A DNA stretch of 64,000 nucleotides. It comes from Stenomitos frigidus ULC18. GTDB taxonomy: Bacteria > Cyanobacteriota > Cyanobacteriia > Leptolyngbyales > Leptolyngbyaceae. The stretch lies in assembly GCF_003003795.1 (NCBI RefSeq), contig NZ_PVWK01000014.1, positions 62,001 to 126,000 on the forward strand, in the 5' to 3' direction. The position numbers and the translations under genes are program-made. Shown in pieces: positions 1 to 8,870 of the stretch; position 1 is the stretch's first letter, and each line of letters starts with the position of its first letter. The notes beneath the pieces were generated by a model. The model was not told the DNA's origin, did no database searches, and saw only the letters and a list, made by a program, of their open reading frames with translations.

Positions 1-341
1 ACCATCGGCAGCATCACGTTTTCGAGTGCTGATAGCTGCGGCAACAGGTGAAACTGCTGAAACACAAACCCCAGCTTGCGGTTACGCACATGGGCAAGCG
101 CTGTATCATCCAACTGCGCGACATCTTCGCCATCCAGATAGTAGTGTCCTCGCGTCGGTCGATCCAGACAGCCAATCACATTCATCATCGTGGACTTACC
201 AGACCCAGAGGCACCCATGATGGCGCAATACTCGCCCTGTTCGACGATGAGATTCACGCCTGCAAGCGCCTGCACTTCTGTTTCACCAGAACCGTAGATT
301 TTGTAAATGTCTTCGAGACGAACGATGGTGGAGATGGGCAT
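1..341 (-). CDS. MacB-like ABC exporter ATP-binding subunit (3' end outside window)
   Basis: Cytoplasmic ATPase that would power a MacB/FtsX-type exporter. The 113 visible residues hold a Walker A motif GASGSGKST at about 43-51 and a Q-loop region (FVFQQFHLLP) near 92-100. The signature motif and Walker B would lie beyond the window edge. The ATG at 341 follows the end of the permease gene by about 115 bp of TTTAGCC-type heptad repeats. It is the last visible gene of a reverse-strand set of regulator, adaptor, permease and ATPase, so the subunits probably form one efflux complex. The LolD/MacB-type ATPase family is clear; the substrate cannot be read from sequence. Confidence 0.93.
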   Translation of the reverse strand, partial: MPISTIVRLEDIYKIYGSGETEVQALAGVNLIVEQGEYCAIMGASGSGKSTMMNVIGCLDRPTRGHYYLDGEDVAQLDDTALAHVRNRKLGFVFQQFHLLPQLSALENVMLPM

Positions 342-456
342 GGGGGGAAGGAAAGGCTAAAGGATGAAGGATGAAAGTTTTGAGTTTTGAGTTAATTTCG
401 GCTACTGACTACTAACTACACTTTTAGCCTTTAGCTTTTAGCCTTTAGCCTTTCCT
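342..456. repeat. TTTAGCC-type heptad repeats between permease and ATPase genes
   Basis: The 115 bp spacer contains several imperfect copies of a seven-base unit (CTTTAGC / TTTAGCC) plus GAGTTTT units. The same heptad type recurs in the spacer at about 1680-1740. These are short tandem repeats of the kind common in filamentous cyanobacterial spacers. No promoter or terminator is evident inside. Confidence 0.6.
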
Positions 457-1674
457 TTACGTGCTTCTCAGCGCCACGATCGGGTCAAGTTTAGCGGCTT
501 GTCGGGCAGGCACAACGCCAAAGAATAAGCCGATGCCGCCAGAGACACCGACTGCAAGGGCGATCGCTAACGGTGAAACGCTGGCTTTGAGGGGCGTGAT
601 GGCACCGACCGCGAGAATACCACCCACACCGATCGTCGTTCCAAGTAAGCCGCCAGCCGCAGAGAGAATGACGGCTTCAATCATGAACTGGATCAGAATG
701 TCTTGCTGGGAGGCACCGATCGCCTTGCGTAAGCCAATTTCCTGCGTGCGCTCGGTCACGGAAACCAGCATGATGTTCATAATGCCAATGCCGCCGACTA
801 AAAGGGAAATGCCTGCGATCGCTGCCAGCATTGCCGTCAGGCCACCCGTGATCGTATCGACAATCGACAGTACGTCTTTTTGAGTCTGCACTTGAAAGTC
901 GTCGTCGTTCACGATTTTGTGCCGTAACCGCAACAGATTGGTGATTTGAAACTCGGCAGCACGAATATTGCCTTCGCCCTTAGCGGAGATAGAGATTACA
1001 GTGACATCTAAACCATAGGGAGACGTACGTCCCGTTAGACGATAAGCATGAGTCGTAATCGGCACGTAGGCGGTATTGTCCTGGTTGCTACCCAGGAATG
1101 ACCCTTTTGCTTGTAAAACACCAATCACCTGAAAGCTATTGCCTTTAATGCGAACTTGCTGACCAATGGGATCGCTATTGCCAAAGAAACGATTGGCTAA
1201 ATCTGCACCCAACGCAACAACCTGATTGTCACGCTTAAGATCCTGGTCACTGAGAAAGCGCCCTTTCGCCATATCAAAACTACGCACAGAAAGAAATTGG
1301 GGTGTAGTGCCAGTCACTGCTGCGCTGGTGTTGAGATTTTTGTAAACGATCGTCATTTGGCTCTGACGTTGCGGTGCGACTTCTTTGATAGACGGCACCT
1401 GTAACGCGATCGCCTCTGCGTCCTCAAGAACGAGCGTCCTGGGTATGTCAGCGGTGCGTCCACGGCTCTCAGGGTTCCCTGGTGACACAAAGAGCACGTT
1501 TGGACCCAGTGACTCAAACTGCTCGGAGGCTAACTTTTGGGCACCCTGTCCGATACCCACCATCGCGATCACCGACGCATTCCCAATCACAATGCCCAGC
1601 ATTGTCAGCACACTGCGCAACTTGTTTGCGGTCAAGGTTTTGACCGCCATTTTGCCACTTTCGAGTAAATCCAT
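457..1674 (-). CDS. MacB/FtsX-type ABC exporter permease
   Basis: Inner-membrane subunit (405 aa) of a MacB-type exporter. One N-terminal membrane segment (about residues 18-45) is followed by a large periplasmic MacB_PCD domain (about 46-275). Three C-terminal membrane segments (about 280-305, 330-355, 365-390) form the FtsX part, which includes the family motif ERTQEIGLRKAIGAS. MacB of Gram-negatives carries its own ATPase domain; here the ATPase is separate, the usual cyanobacterial split. The order adaptor, permease, ATPase supports one operon. Substrate unknown; the family exports macrolides, lipopeptides or lipids. Confidence 0.93.
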   Translation of the reverse strand: MDLLESGKMAVKTLTANKLRSVLTMLGIVIGNASVIAMVGIGQGAQKLASEQFESLGPNVLFVSPGNPESRGRTADIPRTLVLEDAEAIALQVPSIKEVAPQRQSQMTIVYKNLNTSAAVTGTTPQFLSVRSFDMAKGRFLSDQDLKRDNQVVALGADLANRFFGNSDPIGQQVRIKGNSFQVIGVLQAKGSFLGSNQDNTAYVPITTHAYRLTGRTSPYGLDVTVISISAKGEGNIRAAEFQITNLLRLRHKIVNDDDFQVQTQKDVLSIVDTITGGLTAMLAAIAGISLLVGGIGIMNIMLVSVTERTQEIGLRKAIGASQQDILIQFMIEAVILSAAGGLLGTTIGVGGILAVGAITPLKASVSPLAIALAVGVSGGIGLFFGVVPARQAAKLDPIVALRST

Positions 1675-1740
1675 GGGGAGAAAAGAAAAGATAAAGGATG
1701 AAGGCTAAAGGCTAAGTTTTTTAGCCTTTAGCGTTTAGAC

Positions 1741-3093
1741 TTATTTCTGGTTCACACCTTTGGTGATGTTTTCGAGCTTCTGACCTTCGGGCAGTTCGAC
1801 GAAGACCTGATTGCCTGCCTGAATGCCGCTTAAGATTTGGGTTTCGTTGCCGATCGTGGAGCCGACGGTAACTAATTGAAATTTCGGCTTGTTTTGGGCA
1901 TCGGGCACGAGGACGCCCGTTTGTCCTTTATCGGTGACGATCGCCACGGTGGGCACAATCAGTGCTTGCTTCAGTTGCTTGCCTAAAAAGGTGAGATCAA
2001 TGTCCTTCATGCCCGATCGCAGCAGGTCTTTGCCCGTTCCTAGCTCCACCCAAACCGCAAAGGTCACGACACCTTTTTGCGTAGCATCCTCTTCTTCAGC
2101 TTTCGGGGAAATCCGTTTCACAATGCCCTTAAACGTTCGATCAGGGTAAGCACCAGCCCGAATTTCCACTGGTTGCCCTAACCGAATCTGAGAAATATCC
2201 ACTTCCGGCACTTTGGCTTTCACCTCCAGGTCGCTGGCAAGGTTAGCCACATAAGTTGCGGAAGAGGTACTAGAGGCAAAGCTGGTTGGTGCCACAAAGG
2301 CTCCTACTTCTGCGCCCGTCTGCGTGATCACCCCATTAAACGGAGCACGGATGACGGCATCCTCTAGTTGAACGTCAATCTTATCGAGGGTAGCTTGTGC
2401 GGCGGCCACTTGCGCAGCGGCTTGTTGCACCTCCTGAATACGGGAGCCGTTCTTTTGTTGGTTTAGCTGCTGCGCGAGGCTGTTATAACCAGCTTTTGCT
2501 TGCTCCAAATTAGCTCTAGCGCTTTGTTCTTCATTGAGCACTTCATCAAGCTTGTCCCGGCTGATGGCACCTTCTGCAGAAAGTGCACGGTTTCGCTGTG
2601 ATCGCTGCAACGCCAGGTTCAAGCGGGTTTGAGCAGAGGTAATTTGTGCCTGTGCCTGATTGGCGCTTGCCTGTGCCTGCGCGATTGCCTCAGGACGACT
2701 GCCCGCACGCAATAACGACAGGTTTGCTTGCGCTTTCGCCATTTCTGCCTGTGCCTGCGCGCGATCGGCTTGCAGTTCTCTGGTTTCCATCCGCGCGACA
2801 ATTTGCCCTTGTTTGACGCGATCGCCCCGTTGCACCATGAGCGCTTCGAGCCGTCCTGCCGTTTTCGGGTTCAGGTTCAGTTCTTTCACGGCCTGCACTT
2901 CACCGTTGGCAATAATGCGTGTCGTCGTATCTTTGAGCTGCACAGGTACGGTCAATTCGCTGACAGGCTGTTTCGGTGTGGTGGTACGAAGGAGTGATAC
3001 GGTGACTGCCGTAATGCCGACCATACCAGCAACGACCAGCCCGATCATCCAGGGATTGGTCTTGGTTACTTTGTCAACAATAGGGAGTTGCAT
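1741..3093 (-). CDS. HlyD/MacA-type periplasmic adaptor subunit
   Basis: Membrane fusion protein (450 aa) expected to link the MacB-like permease to an outer-membrane duct. It has an N-terminal membrane anchor (about residues 16-36), a first biotinyl-lipoyl half (about 70-105), and a long Ala/Gln-rich alpha-helical hairpin (about 105-245). The second lipoyl half, beta-barrel and membrane-proximal domain follow. The hairpin is rich in AQAQ-type heptads, as usual for this family. It sits 66 bp upstream of the permease gene and 113 bp downstream of the regulator, all on one strand. A TolC-like partner is not encoded in the window. Confidence 0.93.
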   Translation of the reverse strand: MQLPIVDKVTKTNPWMIGLVVAGMVGITAVTVSLLRTTTPKQPVSELTVPVQLKDTTTRIIANGEVQAVKELNLNPKTAGRLEALMVQRGDRVKQGQIVARMETRELQADRAQAQAEMAKAQANLSLLRAGSRPEAIAQAQASANQAQAQITSAQTRLNLALQRSQRNRALSAEGAISRDKLDEVLNEEQSARANLEQAKAGYNSLAQQLNQQKNGSRIQEVQQAAAQVAAAQATLDKIDVQLEDAVIRAPFNGVITQTGAEVGAFVAPTSFASSTSSATYVANLASDLEVKAKVPEVDISQIRLGQPVEIRAGAYPDRTFKGIVKRISPKAEEEDATQKGVVTFAVWVELGTGKDLLRSGMKDIDLTFLGKQLKQALIVPTVAIVTDKGQTGVLVPDAQNKPKFQLVTVGSTIGNETQILSGIQAGNQVFVELPEGQKLENITKGVNQK

Positions 3094-3206
3094 GGGAGGA
3101 AAGAGTGTTGAGAGAGTGGTGCGGGAGTGATGAAGACGTAACCGATCGATCTAGAGCGATGAGACACCCAGCACAGGAAGCGATGAACGATGAGCGCTCT
3201 GAATGA

Positions 3207-3719
3207 TTAATTGAGCCGCACTCGTTCGTTGACTGTTGTTACTTTTAACCCGTTAGACTGGCGCTGCTCCCAGCGTTCCATCATCAGCGGCAACTCTTGT
3301 TCGAAGAACGCATGGATATCATGCATTTCTTCTAACCGTTGACGCAACTCTGGTGTCTGACTGTCAATCAGCTTCAAGCCCTGTTCAGCCAGTTCACGAA
3401 ACGTTTTGATCTGCGTAATGCGTTGCGTTGTCAGCTCAGCCCAAGCGTTCGGTTTAAGCCGAAAGTAATCTCGCCGCTGGCCAGGAAGGCTGGTACGTTC
3501 AATCAAACCTAGCTGCATCAATAGACGTGTCATGGTGCTGATCGATCCTTTACTTGCTTGCAGCACGTCTGCCAGTTCACTGGGCGATTGATGCGGCGGG
3601 TTAGAAATCAGCAACCAGCCCAAAATGCGCCCTGCCATGCGCGGCAACCCAACGAGCTCGAATGAGAGTCCGACTGTTTCGATAAATTGCTGGTGTTCGA
3701 GCGGCGGGATCGACTTCAT
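3207..3719 (-). CDS. GbsR/MarR-family winged-helix transcriptional regulator
   Basis: A 170-aa DNA-binding regulator. A winged helix-turn-helix at about residues 40-105 includes the recognition-helix segment ADVLQASKGSISTMTRLL, which matches the GbsR/MarR pattern. A helical C-terminal part is likely the dimerisation region. It is the first gene of the reverse-strand exporter set, so it probably controls its own transcription and that of the adaptor, permease and ATPase. AGTTCA/TGAACT half-sites just upstream are candidate operators. The family assignment is good; the ligand and the sign of regulation are unknown. Confidence 0.85.
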   Translation of the reverse strand: MKSIPPLEHQQFIETVGLSFELVGLPRMAGRILGWLLISNPPHQSPSELADVLQASKGSISTMTRLLMQLGLIERTSLPGQRRDYFRLKPNAWAELTTQRITQIKTFRELAEQGLKLIDSQTPELRQRLEEMHDIHAFFEQELPLMMERWEQRQSNGLKVTTVNERVRLN

Positions 3720-3727
3720 CAGAATTG

Positions 3728-3799
3728 AGTTCAGTTCCTAACAGGAAGGTTGCGCTTATAGCTACAAGCTAGCACAATCAGTTCAACATTTACTGAACT
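3728..3799. promoter_or_regulatory. Candidate operator sites upstream of the exporter operon
   Basis: An inverted pair AGTTCA (3780-3785) and TGAACT (3794-3799) is separated by 8 bp. A further AGTTCA lies at 3728-3733, eight bases upstream of the regulator start codon. Dyad half-sites at this position fit autoregulation by the winged-helix protein. This rests on sequence symmetry and position only. Confidence 0.4.
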
Positions 3800-3937
3800 T
3801 AGAAGACTTACTGAATCAAAGTAGTAACTGCTAACGAAACCGATGCCCATCGCCTTCATTCATCATGCTGGGCACACATGGTTTTGCCATCCTACGTTGG
3901 TACTTGATCTTTTATTTTTCAGCCGTTGGTTGAGCGC

Positions 3938-3970
3938 TTGTTAAAAAATAACTGCACCCGTTGGGATCAA
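3938..3970. repeat. Solo terminal sequence of the TNA-target MITE
   Basis: The stretch containing TTGTTAAAAAATAACTGCA and the following CGTTGGGATCA matches one end of the MITE copy at 62844-62989. No opposite end is present nearby, so it looks like a decayed remnant. Confidence 0.5.
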
Positions 3971-4077
3971 TGGAAAGGCGGGAGTGGGCTCATGACTAAC
4001 GGCTAAAACTCGGAGCTCTTAGGTCTGTTGACCGCTATTAGCTTTTCGTCGAACACTAACAACCAGCAACCAACAAC

Positions 4078-4190
4078 TATAGCTATAGCCATACTGGTTA
4101 GGACGGGGTGCAGGGGTGGAACCCCTGGTTGGGGGCACGCCCCCACTCCCCTTTGATCCCAATGTCCTAAGCTTTGTGACAACAGCTATA
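4078..4190. mobile_element. 113-bp MITE-like element with 27-bp imperfect terminal inverted repeats
   Basis: The left end 4078-4104 and the inverted right end 4164-4190 share TATAGCT at the tips and TTAGGAC 13 bp further in, with identical spacing. The interior carries two strong hairpins: AGGGGTGGAACCCCT, and GTGGGGG/CCCCCAC type arms around GCACGC. It encodes no protein. The rest of the 819-bp spacer 3720-4538 holds the operator and solo MITE end described separately, and no convincing gene. Confidence 0.6.
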
Positions 4191-4538
4191 ACTGCTAAGG
4201 AAAGCGTTTGAAATTTTAAAAGCATTATGTTCGTGTAGCTACACATTCTAGGCATAAGGGGCCTAGTGCCCTTTTGATTGGCCTTCTAGCATTGTCTAGT
4301 CGCTTTTAGGCGATTGTGGTTGGGTATGATAGGTCTATTCATCTTGCTACGGCTCGATCGCCCATGTTAAGACTGAGTTCTTACTGCTTTCTTAACGTCA
4401 AACGCCTCCGTACTGGAAGCATTTGACACAAACCTGCTGCAGACACCCATGTCCATTCATATTCTTTTTTTGTAAACCTTGCGCAAACCTTGCGGATTAG
4501 TCCATGGCTTCGATGCATTCAGTACAATATGCTGACTG

Positions 4539-5780
4539 ATGCAATCGTGCGCTCAGACTAAGTTAACGCCTATGAGTCCTTCGCCTGACCGCTCCTCTCC
4601 ATCCTCTAAGCCTCCCTTGCCCGACGAAATTCCTCCTATGACAGAACAGCCCTCTGCTGCTTCTGATGCGACTCCAACGGATGCATCCCCTGCTAAAGAA
4701 GCCGCACTTGATCAATCCTCTGATGTCTCAGCTAACAGCGCTGCTTCAACCGAAACAGCGCCATTGGTGCCCAAGCGACCGCTGATGCGTCCCGTCAGTC
4801 GTCCTCAACCACCTGCCCCACCGCCTGTTACGCCAGCACCTGTAGAAGTGGTTTCTAAACCGCCGAAGCCTGAAGTCGCGCCGACACCAGTAGAAAGTAC
4901 TCCTGCTGTCGTGGCGGCTGACGCTGATTCTGGACAAGCGTTGATTCGGCAGCAGCCCATTCCGCCACCGAGTGAACCCAAACAGTACCGCGCGATCGGC
5001 CTGGTTCGCGGTCGGTATACACCGTCTGAAGAGCAGTTTACTCGCGGTGCCATGATTACCAGCGAGGGTACGGAAGTTGAGGCCGTGCTGCTGGGGCGCG
5101 TGATGAGCCTGGTACGGAACCATCTGGATCTTGAACAAGAGCATTTGTGGGTTGTGTATCCCCGTACCCGTGAGATGCGGCAGGATTTGCATGTGCAAAT
5201 TGTGGGCGTTTGGGAACCGGAAAAGCTGAACAAAAATGCTGAGGGCGAGATTGAGGATGAGCCTGAGTCCGAGGCTGAGACCGACGACGCCTCTGAGACA
5301 GCCACGCCTGTAGACACGTCGCCCAGCAGTGCCGCGTCCAACAGCCCCGCTGAGGATTCAGGGTTTGACGAAAACTACTTCTCAATTCGAGGCGAAGTGG
5401 TGTTTTACTCTGCGGAAGAGGGACAGATTGTCGTCAAAATTCAGCAAGCTCCCCGTAAAACGGCTGACCGCGAGAAGGCATTCAAACTCCGACTGGACGG
5501 TACTCTGAATAGCCCTAAGGCCTTGGGATACTTTTGGGATCTACAGGTCGAGCGACGGCAGGCTGCCCTGGTCGTCACGAGTGGTACCGCGATCGGTCTT
5601 GTGCCGCCGAAAAAGAAAACGGCGGGTGCGAGTGCTGGCTTGAAGCGGGGTGGCGATCGACGTCCGCCACAGCGTAAAGCACGTCCTGTTGGTGCTAGAA
5701 GTGCTGCGCCAACAGGAGCACCGCGTCGCGAGCCCTTGCCCAAACCTGTCAAACGGACTGAGCCAGCAAGCGACAGTTAG
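4539..5780 (+). CDS. Conserved cyanobacterial hypothetical protein with Pro-rich and acidic linkers
   Basis: Encodes 413 aa, or 402 aa if the second ATG at 4572 is used; neither has a clear ribosome site. About 145 N-terminal residues are Pro/Ser/Thr/Ala-rich and probably disordered. Two conserved-looking blocks follow, about 150-215 (YRAIGLVRGRY..., ending WVVYPRTRE...LHVQIVGVWEPE) and 285-365 (RGEVVFYSAEEGQIVVKIQQ). They are split by an acidic linker. The C-terminal tail (about 365-413) is Lys/Arg/Pro-rich and could bind nucleic acid. I recognise the core as cyanobacterial but know no function. It ends in a strong bidirectional terminator shared with the convergent DUF39 gene. Confidence 0.8.
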   Translation: MQSCAQTKLTPMSPSPDRSSPSSKPPLPDEIPPMTEQPSAASDATPTDASPAKEAALDQSSDVSANSAASTETAPLVPKRPLMRPVSRPQPPAPPPVTPAPVEVVSKPPKPEVAPTPVESTPAVVAADADSGQALIRQQPIPPPSEPKQYRAIGLVRGRYTPSEEQFTRGAMITSEGTEVEAVLLGRVMSLVRNHLDLEQEHLWVVYPRTREMRQDLHVQIVGVWEPEKLNKNAEGEIEDEPESEAETDDASETATPVDTSPSSAASNSPAEDSGFDENYFSIRGEVVFYSAEEGQIVVKIQQAPRKTADREKAFKLRLDGTLNSPKALGYFWDLQVERRQAALVVTSGTAIGLVPPKKKTAGASAGLKRGGDRRPPQRKARPVGARSAAPTGAPRREPLPKPVKRTEPASDS

Positions 5781-5783
5781 GAA

Positions 5784-5819
5784 GATTGGGCTTTAGACAA
5801 GATCCTCTAAAGCCCAATC
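5784..5819. terminator. Bidirectional terminator hairpin
   Basis: A perfect 14-bp inverted repeat (GATTGGGCTTTAGA at 5784-5797 with its complement at 5806-5819) has an 8-base loop. It lies between the convergent genes ending at 5780 and 5821. There is no long T-tract, but the perfect stem and position strongly suggest termination from both sides. Confidence 0.8.
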
Positions 5820-5820
5820 A

Positions 5821-7002
5821 TTAGTCGATCGGAATCTGTGATCCCCAAGCATCCTGGGGACGAAACGTTTGATCCGCAGGAATCGGCGCCACAAATTCTG
5901 TCAAAGTAAACGTACCGGCTTCAATCCACTGTTTCAGCTCGATCGCCACCTGTCGTGAGAGAAAGAGGCTGGCAAGTGGAGCGACTCGAACACTTTTGCC
6001 GTCGATGGCAATGCGTCCTAGCTTCAGTTGAGAGTAGCTGACCAGGCCAAAGGTTGGACGCACCCGCCGAGGAATGGAAAAATCGACGACTGGTGCAACC
6101 AGGTCTTGATCCTGAACCGTACAGCGTGCGACGACTTCTTCATGCAAGACGGGTAGTGGCACACCGACCCCCAGCATGAGCGAGGGGCCATAGCTTTTGA
6201 AATAGCAACCCCGTACCCACCGGGCATCCATTTGTTTCGCATCGCCAATCAGCGCCAGCGTTGCAGCAGGCCCGATCGGCGTGCGGTTGGGCAAGCGACG
6301 TTGCAAGGGAAAGTGTTGGGTGCCCTCCCATGCCACATAGCCGATGCCACCGCCCAGAAAAATGCGAGTGCCAATTCCCACCAGCTGCAAGTCTGGATCA
6401 TTAAGGAGGGGAGAGATCGCACCGGGATTGGAGTAAACAGCATTACCCAAGCGGGGCTGAAGCGGACCCAAGTAGGTAAAGAGAGGGCGATCGCCGCCAT
6501 TCACCCCCACGATAAAGTTCTGGTAAAGATTGCGTGGGTTGAACAGGTAAAATTGATTGATGGTATCGCGCGTAATAGTAGTTTCAAACGAACTGCGTGG
6601 ATAGCAATCTGTGACTTGTCCGAGCGCCCGTAGATGAACCGGTTTGCCTGCAATTAAGTCCTCAATGACATAACCACCACCCTTCTCGCGCATCTCTTCG
6701 CCATCGGCAGCTTCCCCAACCTGCGTTGCGCCAAGATAAAGATCAACCGCACCAAACCCGGCATAGGCAGGCACGCCATCCAGCCAGCATTGACGAATTT
6801 TGATTGGTGGATCGGTATGCCCCAGATTGAGAATAGCTCCAGACGACTCCATTGGCTCAAAGGTGCCAGTGGTAATGACATCCACTGTTTTTGCCGCTTG
6901 CGTGACACCCATCTCAGCCACCCGTGCCTTCAGCTCTTCCACCGTCCACACAACGGCACGCTGCTGGCTAATTTTGTCATTAATCTCGGCAATGGTTCGC
7001 AT
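5821..7002 (-). CDS. DUF39 / homocysteine biosynthesis (HcyBio) family protein
   Basis: A 393-aa protein of the DUF39 family. In methanogens and sulfate reducers, members of this family build homocysteine by putting sulfide into aspartate semialdehyde. Family-like features include the N-terminal segment EINDKI, the GAILNLGHTDPPIKI block (about 56-70), a Gly-rich GIGTRIFLGGGIGYVAWEGTQH block (about 210-232), and conserved cysteines near 73 and 265-293. No CBS or ferredoxin domain is fused at the C-terminus, unlike some archaeal members. It is followed about 50 bp upstream by the collinear hydroxylase gene. The role in a cyanobacterium that also has normal methionine synthesis is unproven. Confidence 0.85.
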   Translation of the reverse strand: MRTIAEINDKISQQRAVVWTVEELKARVAEMGVTQAAKTVDVITTGTFEPMESSGAILNLGHTDPPIKIRQCWLDGVPAYAGFGAVDLYLGATQVGEAADGEEMREKGGGYVIEDLIAGKPVHLRALGQVTDCYPRSSFETTITRDTINQFYLFNPRNLYQNFIVGVNGGDRPLFTYLGPLQPRLGNAVYSNPGAISPLLNDPDLQLVGIGTRIFLGGGIGYVAWEGTQHFPLQRRLPNRTPIGPAATLALIGDAKQMDARWVRGCYFKSYGPSLMLGVGVPLPVLHEEVVARCTVQDQDLVAPVVDFSIPRRVRPTFGLVSYSQLKLGRIAIDGKSVRVAPLASLFLSRQVAIELKQWIEAGTFTLTEFVAPIPADQTFRPQDAWGSQIPID

Positions 7003-7051
7003 AGAGTTAGCGCTGTCTTTCTGCTACACCCTACACCCTACACCCCAAACT

Positions 7052-8356
7052 CTAATCCCTGGCTTCTTTCCCAGGGCGTTGAGCGATCGTCGGAACACGA
7101 CCACTCAGCCCAGTCATGAGTGTCAGGGCAATGCGTTTAGCTGGCCGCAGCGATCGCAAGGTCCACAGCCCCAAGCGGCGCAACACCACCAGCGGCAAGA
7201 CACGGTTTGAGAACATACGATTCAGTACATCTGTAAAGCCTAAAACCAGAAGATTTTCTCGTTTGCGCCAGCGTTCATAAGGCCGTAGCACCTGTAGCGC
7301 TCCAATATCTTGACCCTGTTGGTGAGCCGTCTGAAGGATTTGCGCCAGCGCTGCCGCATCGCGAATACCGAGGTTGACGCCCTGCCCACCCACCGGATGG
7401 CAACAATGTGCGGCATCGCCAATTAGCGCTAACCGAGGCAGCACATAGCGATCGCTCTGCATGAGCTGAACCGGAAAGACATAGCGCTCTCCCACCAGCG
7501 ACAAGGTACCCATTTGATCGCCATACCGCTGTTTGAGTTCCCTAAGGAAGTGCTCATCATCTAAAGCCATCAGTGCCTCTGCTTCTGCTTTGGGAGCCGT
7601 CCAGACAATACGACAAAGATTATTTGGCAACGGCAGAATGGCAAAAGGCCCATCAGTCTGAAAGCGCTCGTAGGCAATGTTGTGATGCGGTTCTTCAGGT
7701 TTGATGAAGGCAACTACGCAGGCTTGCCAGTACTGCCAGCCACGAGTGCGGATGCGTGCTTGCTGTCGAAGCGACGATCGCGAACCGTCCGCCGCCACCA
7801 GCAGCCGAGTCCGAAGTTGGTGTGTTGCACCCGCTTGCAGCACTTCTAGCGTCACACCGTCTGTTTCGGTGCTGGTATGCACCAACGCAGCGGGGCATAC
7901 GTAAGTGACATTGGCGCACTCGCTTACAGCCGTTCGCAAAGCCTCTAGCAGCACTCGATGCTCTGCCACGTAGCCCAACACATCGGTACCCAAATCTTGC
8001 GGCACAAACTGTACGGCTTCTGGGTCACCTGCATCCGATAGCCTAATTTGTGCGATCGGGTTAACCCCAGGGCGCATGTGTCTCCAGACACCCATCCCAT
8101 CAAAGATACGGCTGGACGACAGATTAATGTGATAAGCCTGCCCTCTAGCAACCGCATCCGACTGAGGTTTTGCCTCCAGCAACGCCACCTGCAAACCAGA
8201 GTGTTTCAGTGCGCAAGCTAGCGTCATACCCACCAGCCCACCACCAACAATCACGACATCATAGTCCACTCGTTTAAGCGTCGGTTCCAGGCTTGCTGCT
8301 GCCGATGCTTGCAGAGTGTTTGGGGGCACGATCGCGTCTAGCTGTTCCAGCGTCAT
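7052..8356 (-). CDS. UbiH/Coq6-type FAD-dependent hydroxylase
   Basis: A 434-aa flavoprotein monooxygenase of the UbiH/VisC/Coq6 class. The FAD-binding motif VVIVGGGLVGMTLA lies at about residues 34-47, after a 30-residue N-terminal extension. The second FAD motif, GDAAHCCHPVGGQGVNLG, lies near 311-328. The class hydroxylates aromatic rings of quinone precursors; cyanobacteria make plastoquinone rather than ubiquinone, so the substrate is uncertain. It lies just upstream of the DUF39 gene on the same strand, with a 49-bp gap. Family certain, substrate unknown. Confidence 0.9.
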   Translation of the reverse strand: MTLEQLDAIVPPNTLQASAAASLEPTLKRVDYDVVIVGGGLVGMTLACALKHSGLQVALLEAKPQSDAVARGQAYHINLSSSRIFDGMGVWRHMRPGVNPIAQIRLSDAGDPEAVQFVPQDLGTDVLGYVAEHRVLLEALRTAVSECANVTYVCPAALVHTSTETDGVTLEVLQAGATHQLRTRLLVAADGSRSSLRQQARIRTRGWQYWQACVVAFIKPEEPHHNIAYERFQTDGPFAILPLPNNLCRIVWTAPKAEAEALMALDDEHFLRELKQRYGDQMGTLSLVGERYVFPVQLMQSDRYVLPRLALIGDAAHCCHPVGGQGVNLGIRDAAALAQILQTAHQQGQDIGALQVLRPYERWRKRENLLVLGFTDVLNRMFSNRVLPLVVLRRLGLWTLRSLRPAKRIALTLMTGLSGRVPTIAQRPGKEARD

Positions 8357-8471
8357 TTTGAGAAAGCTTCGTAAAGCGGGTGAAGGCTTCGTTACACTCC
8401 TTCATTGTGGCGTGAATCCCTACAGTGAGCAAGTTGGCGTCGGGTCATGTTTTAACCAGATTTTTGTTTTT

Positions 8472-8509
8472 TATCTGTAGGGATGTTATATGTCACGTCC
8501 CTACAGATA
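8472..8509. repeat. GTAGGGA/TCCCTAC hairpin repeat
   Basis: Perfect 12-bp arms TATCTGTAGGGA (8472-8483) and TCCCTACAGATA (8498-8509) form a hairpin. It overlaps the stop codon of the reverse-strand gene ending at 8493, so it may also act as its terminator. A related GTAGGGA...TCCCTAC dyad occurs at 62752-62780, so this is a dispersed repeat. Confidence 0.65.
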
Positions 8510-8861
8510 AAAGAACGCTCTCATCGCTGACCGCTGACCGCTCCAGTTTAGACACCCTACCTTCAAGAGCCGTCAGCCGATCTTTGGCTTCGATCGCCAG
8601 CACTGCCAGCCGATCGATGATCTGGGGATCTGTTGGATCAGTCGGACTGCGGGGAACTCTGCTGGGAGTGGCTGGGCGCGAAGTCGAAGGCGCTTGACGA
8701 CTGAGTTGGGCAACCTGAGAGCGAAGCTGGTTAACTTGCGATCGCAGCTCAAAAATGTCGGCTTGTAAATTCGATGCTGACTGGGCAGGGGTACGAGCCT
8801 GTAAGAACAAGATTGTCAGGAGAATTACAGTGATGAGCATTAACCCCGCACGGCGGATCAT
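8493..8861 (-). CDS. Small membrane-anchored coiled-coil protein
   Basis: A 122-aa protein with an N-terminal membrane segment (about residues 5-22). A heptad-like coiled coil (about 32-60, with LRSQVNQLRSQVAQL), a Pro/Ser/Thr linker, and a second short helix follow. The last 15 or so codons run through GCGGTCA heptad repeats and into the GTAGGGA hairpin, so the C-terminus seems to have been rewritten by repeats. The ATG at 8861 comes 9 bases after the stop of the upstream 54-aa gene, and GAGGTGA precedes it. Translational coupling is likely. Function unknown. Confidence 0.7.
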   Translation of the reverse strand: MIRRAGLMLITVILLTILFLQARTPAQSASNLQADIFELRSQVNQLRSQVAQLSRQAPSTSRPATPSRVPRSPTDPTDPQIIDRLAVLAIEAKDRLTALEGRVSKLERSAVSDESVLLSVGT

Positions 8862-8870
8862 TCAGTCACC

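Noticed and set aside
4019-4255. 78-codon reverse-strand frame
   Set aside because: It is largely the translation of the MITE-like element at 4078-4190.
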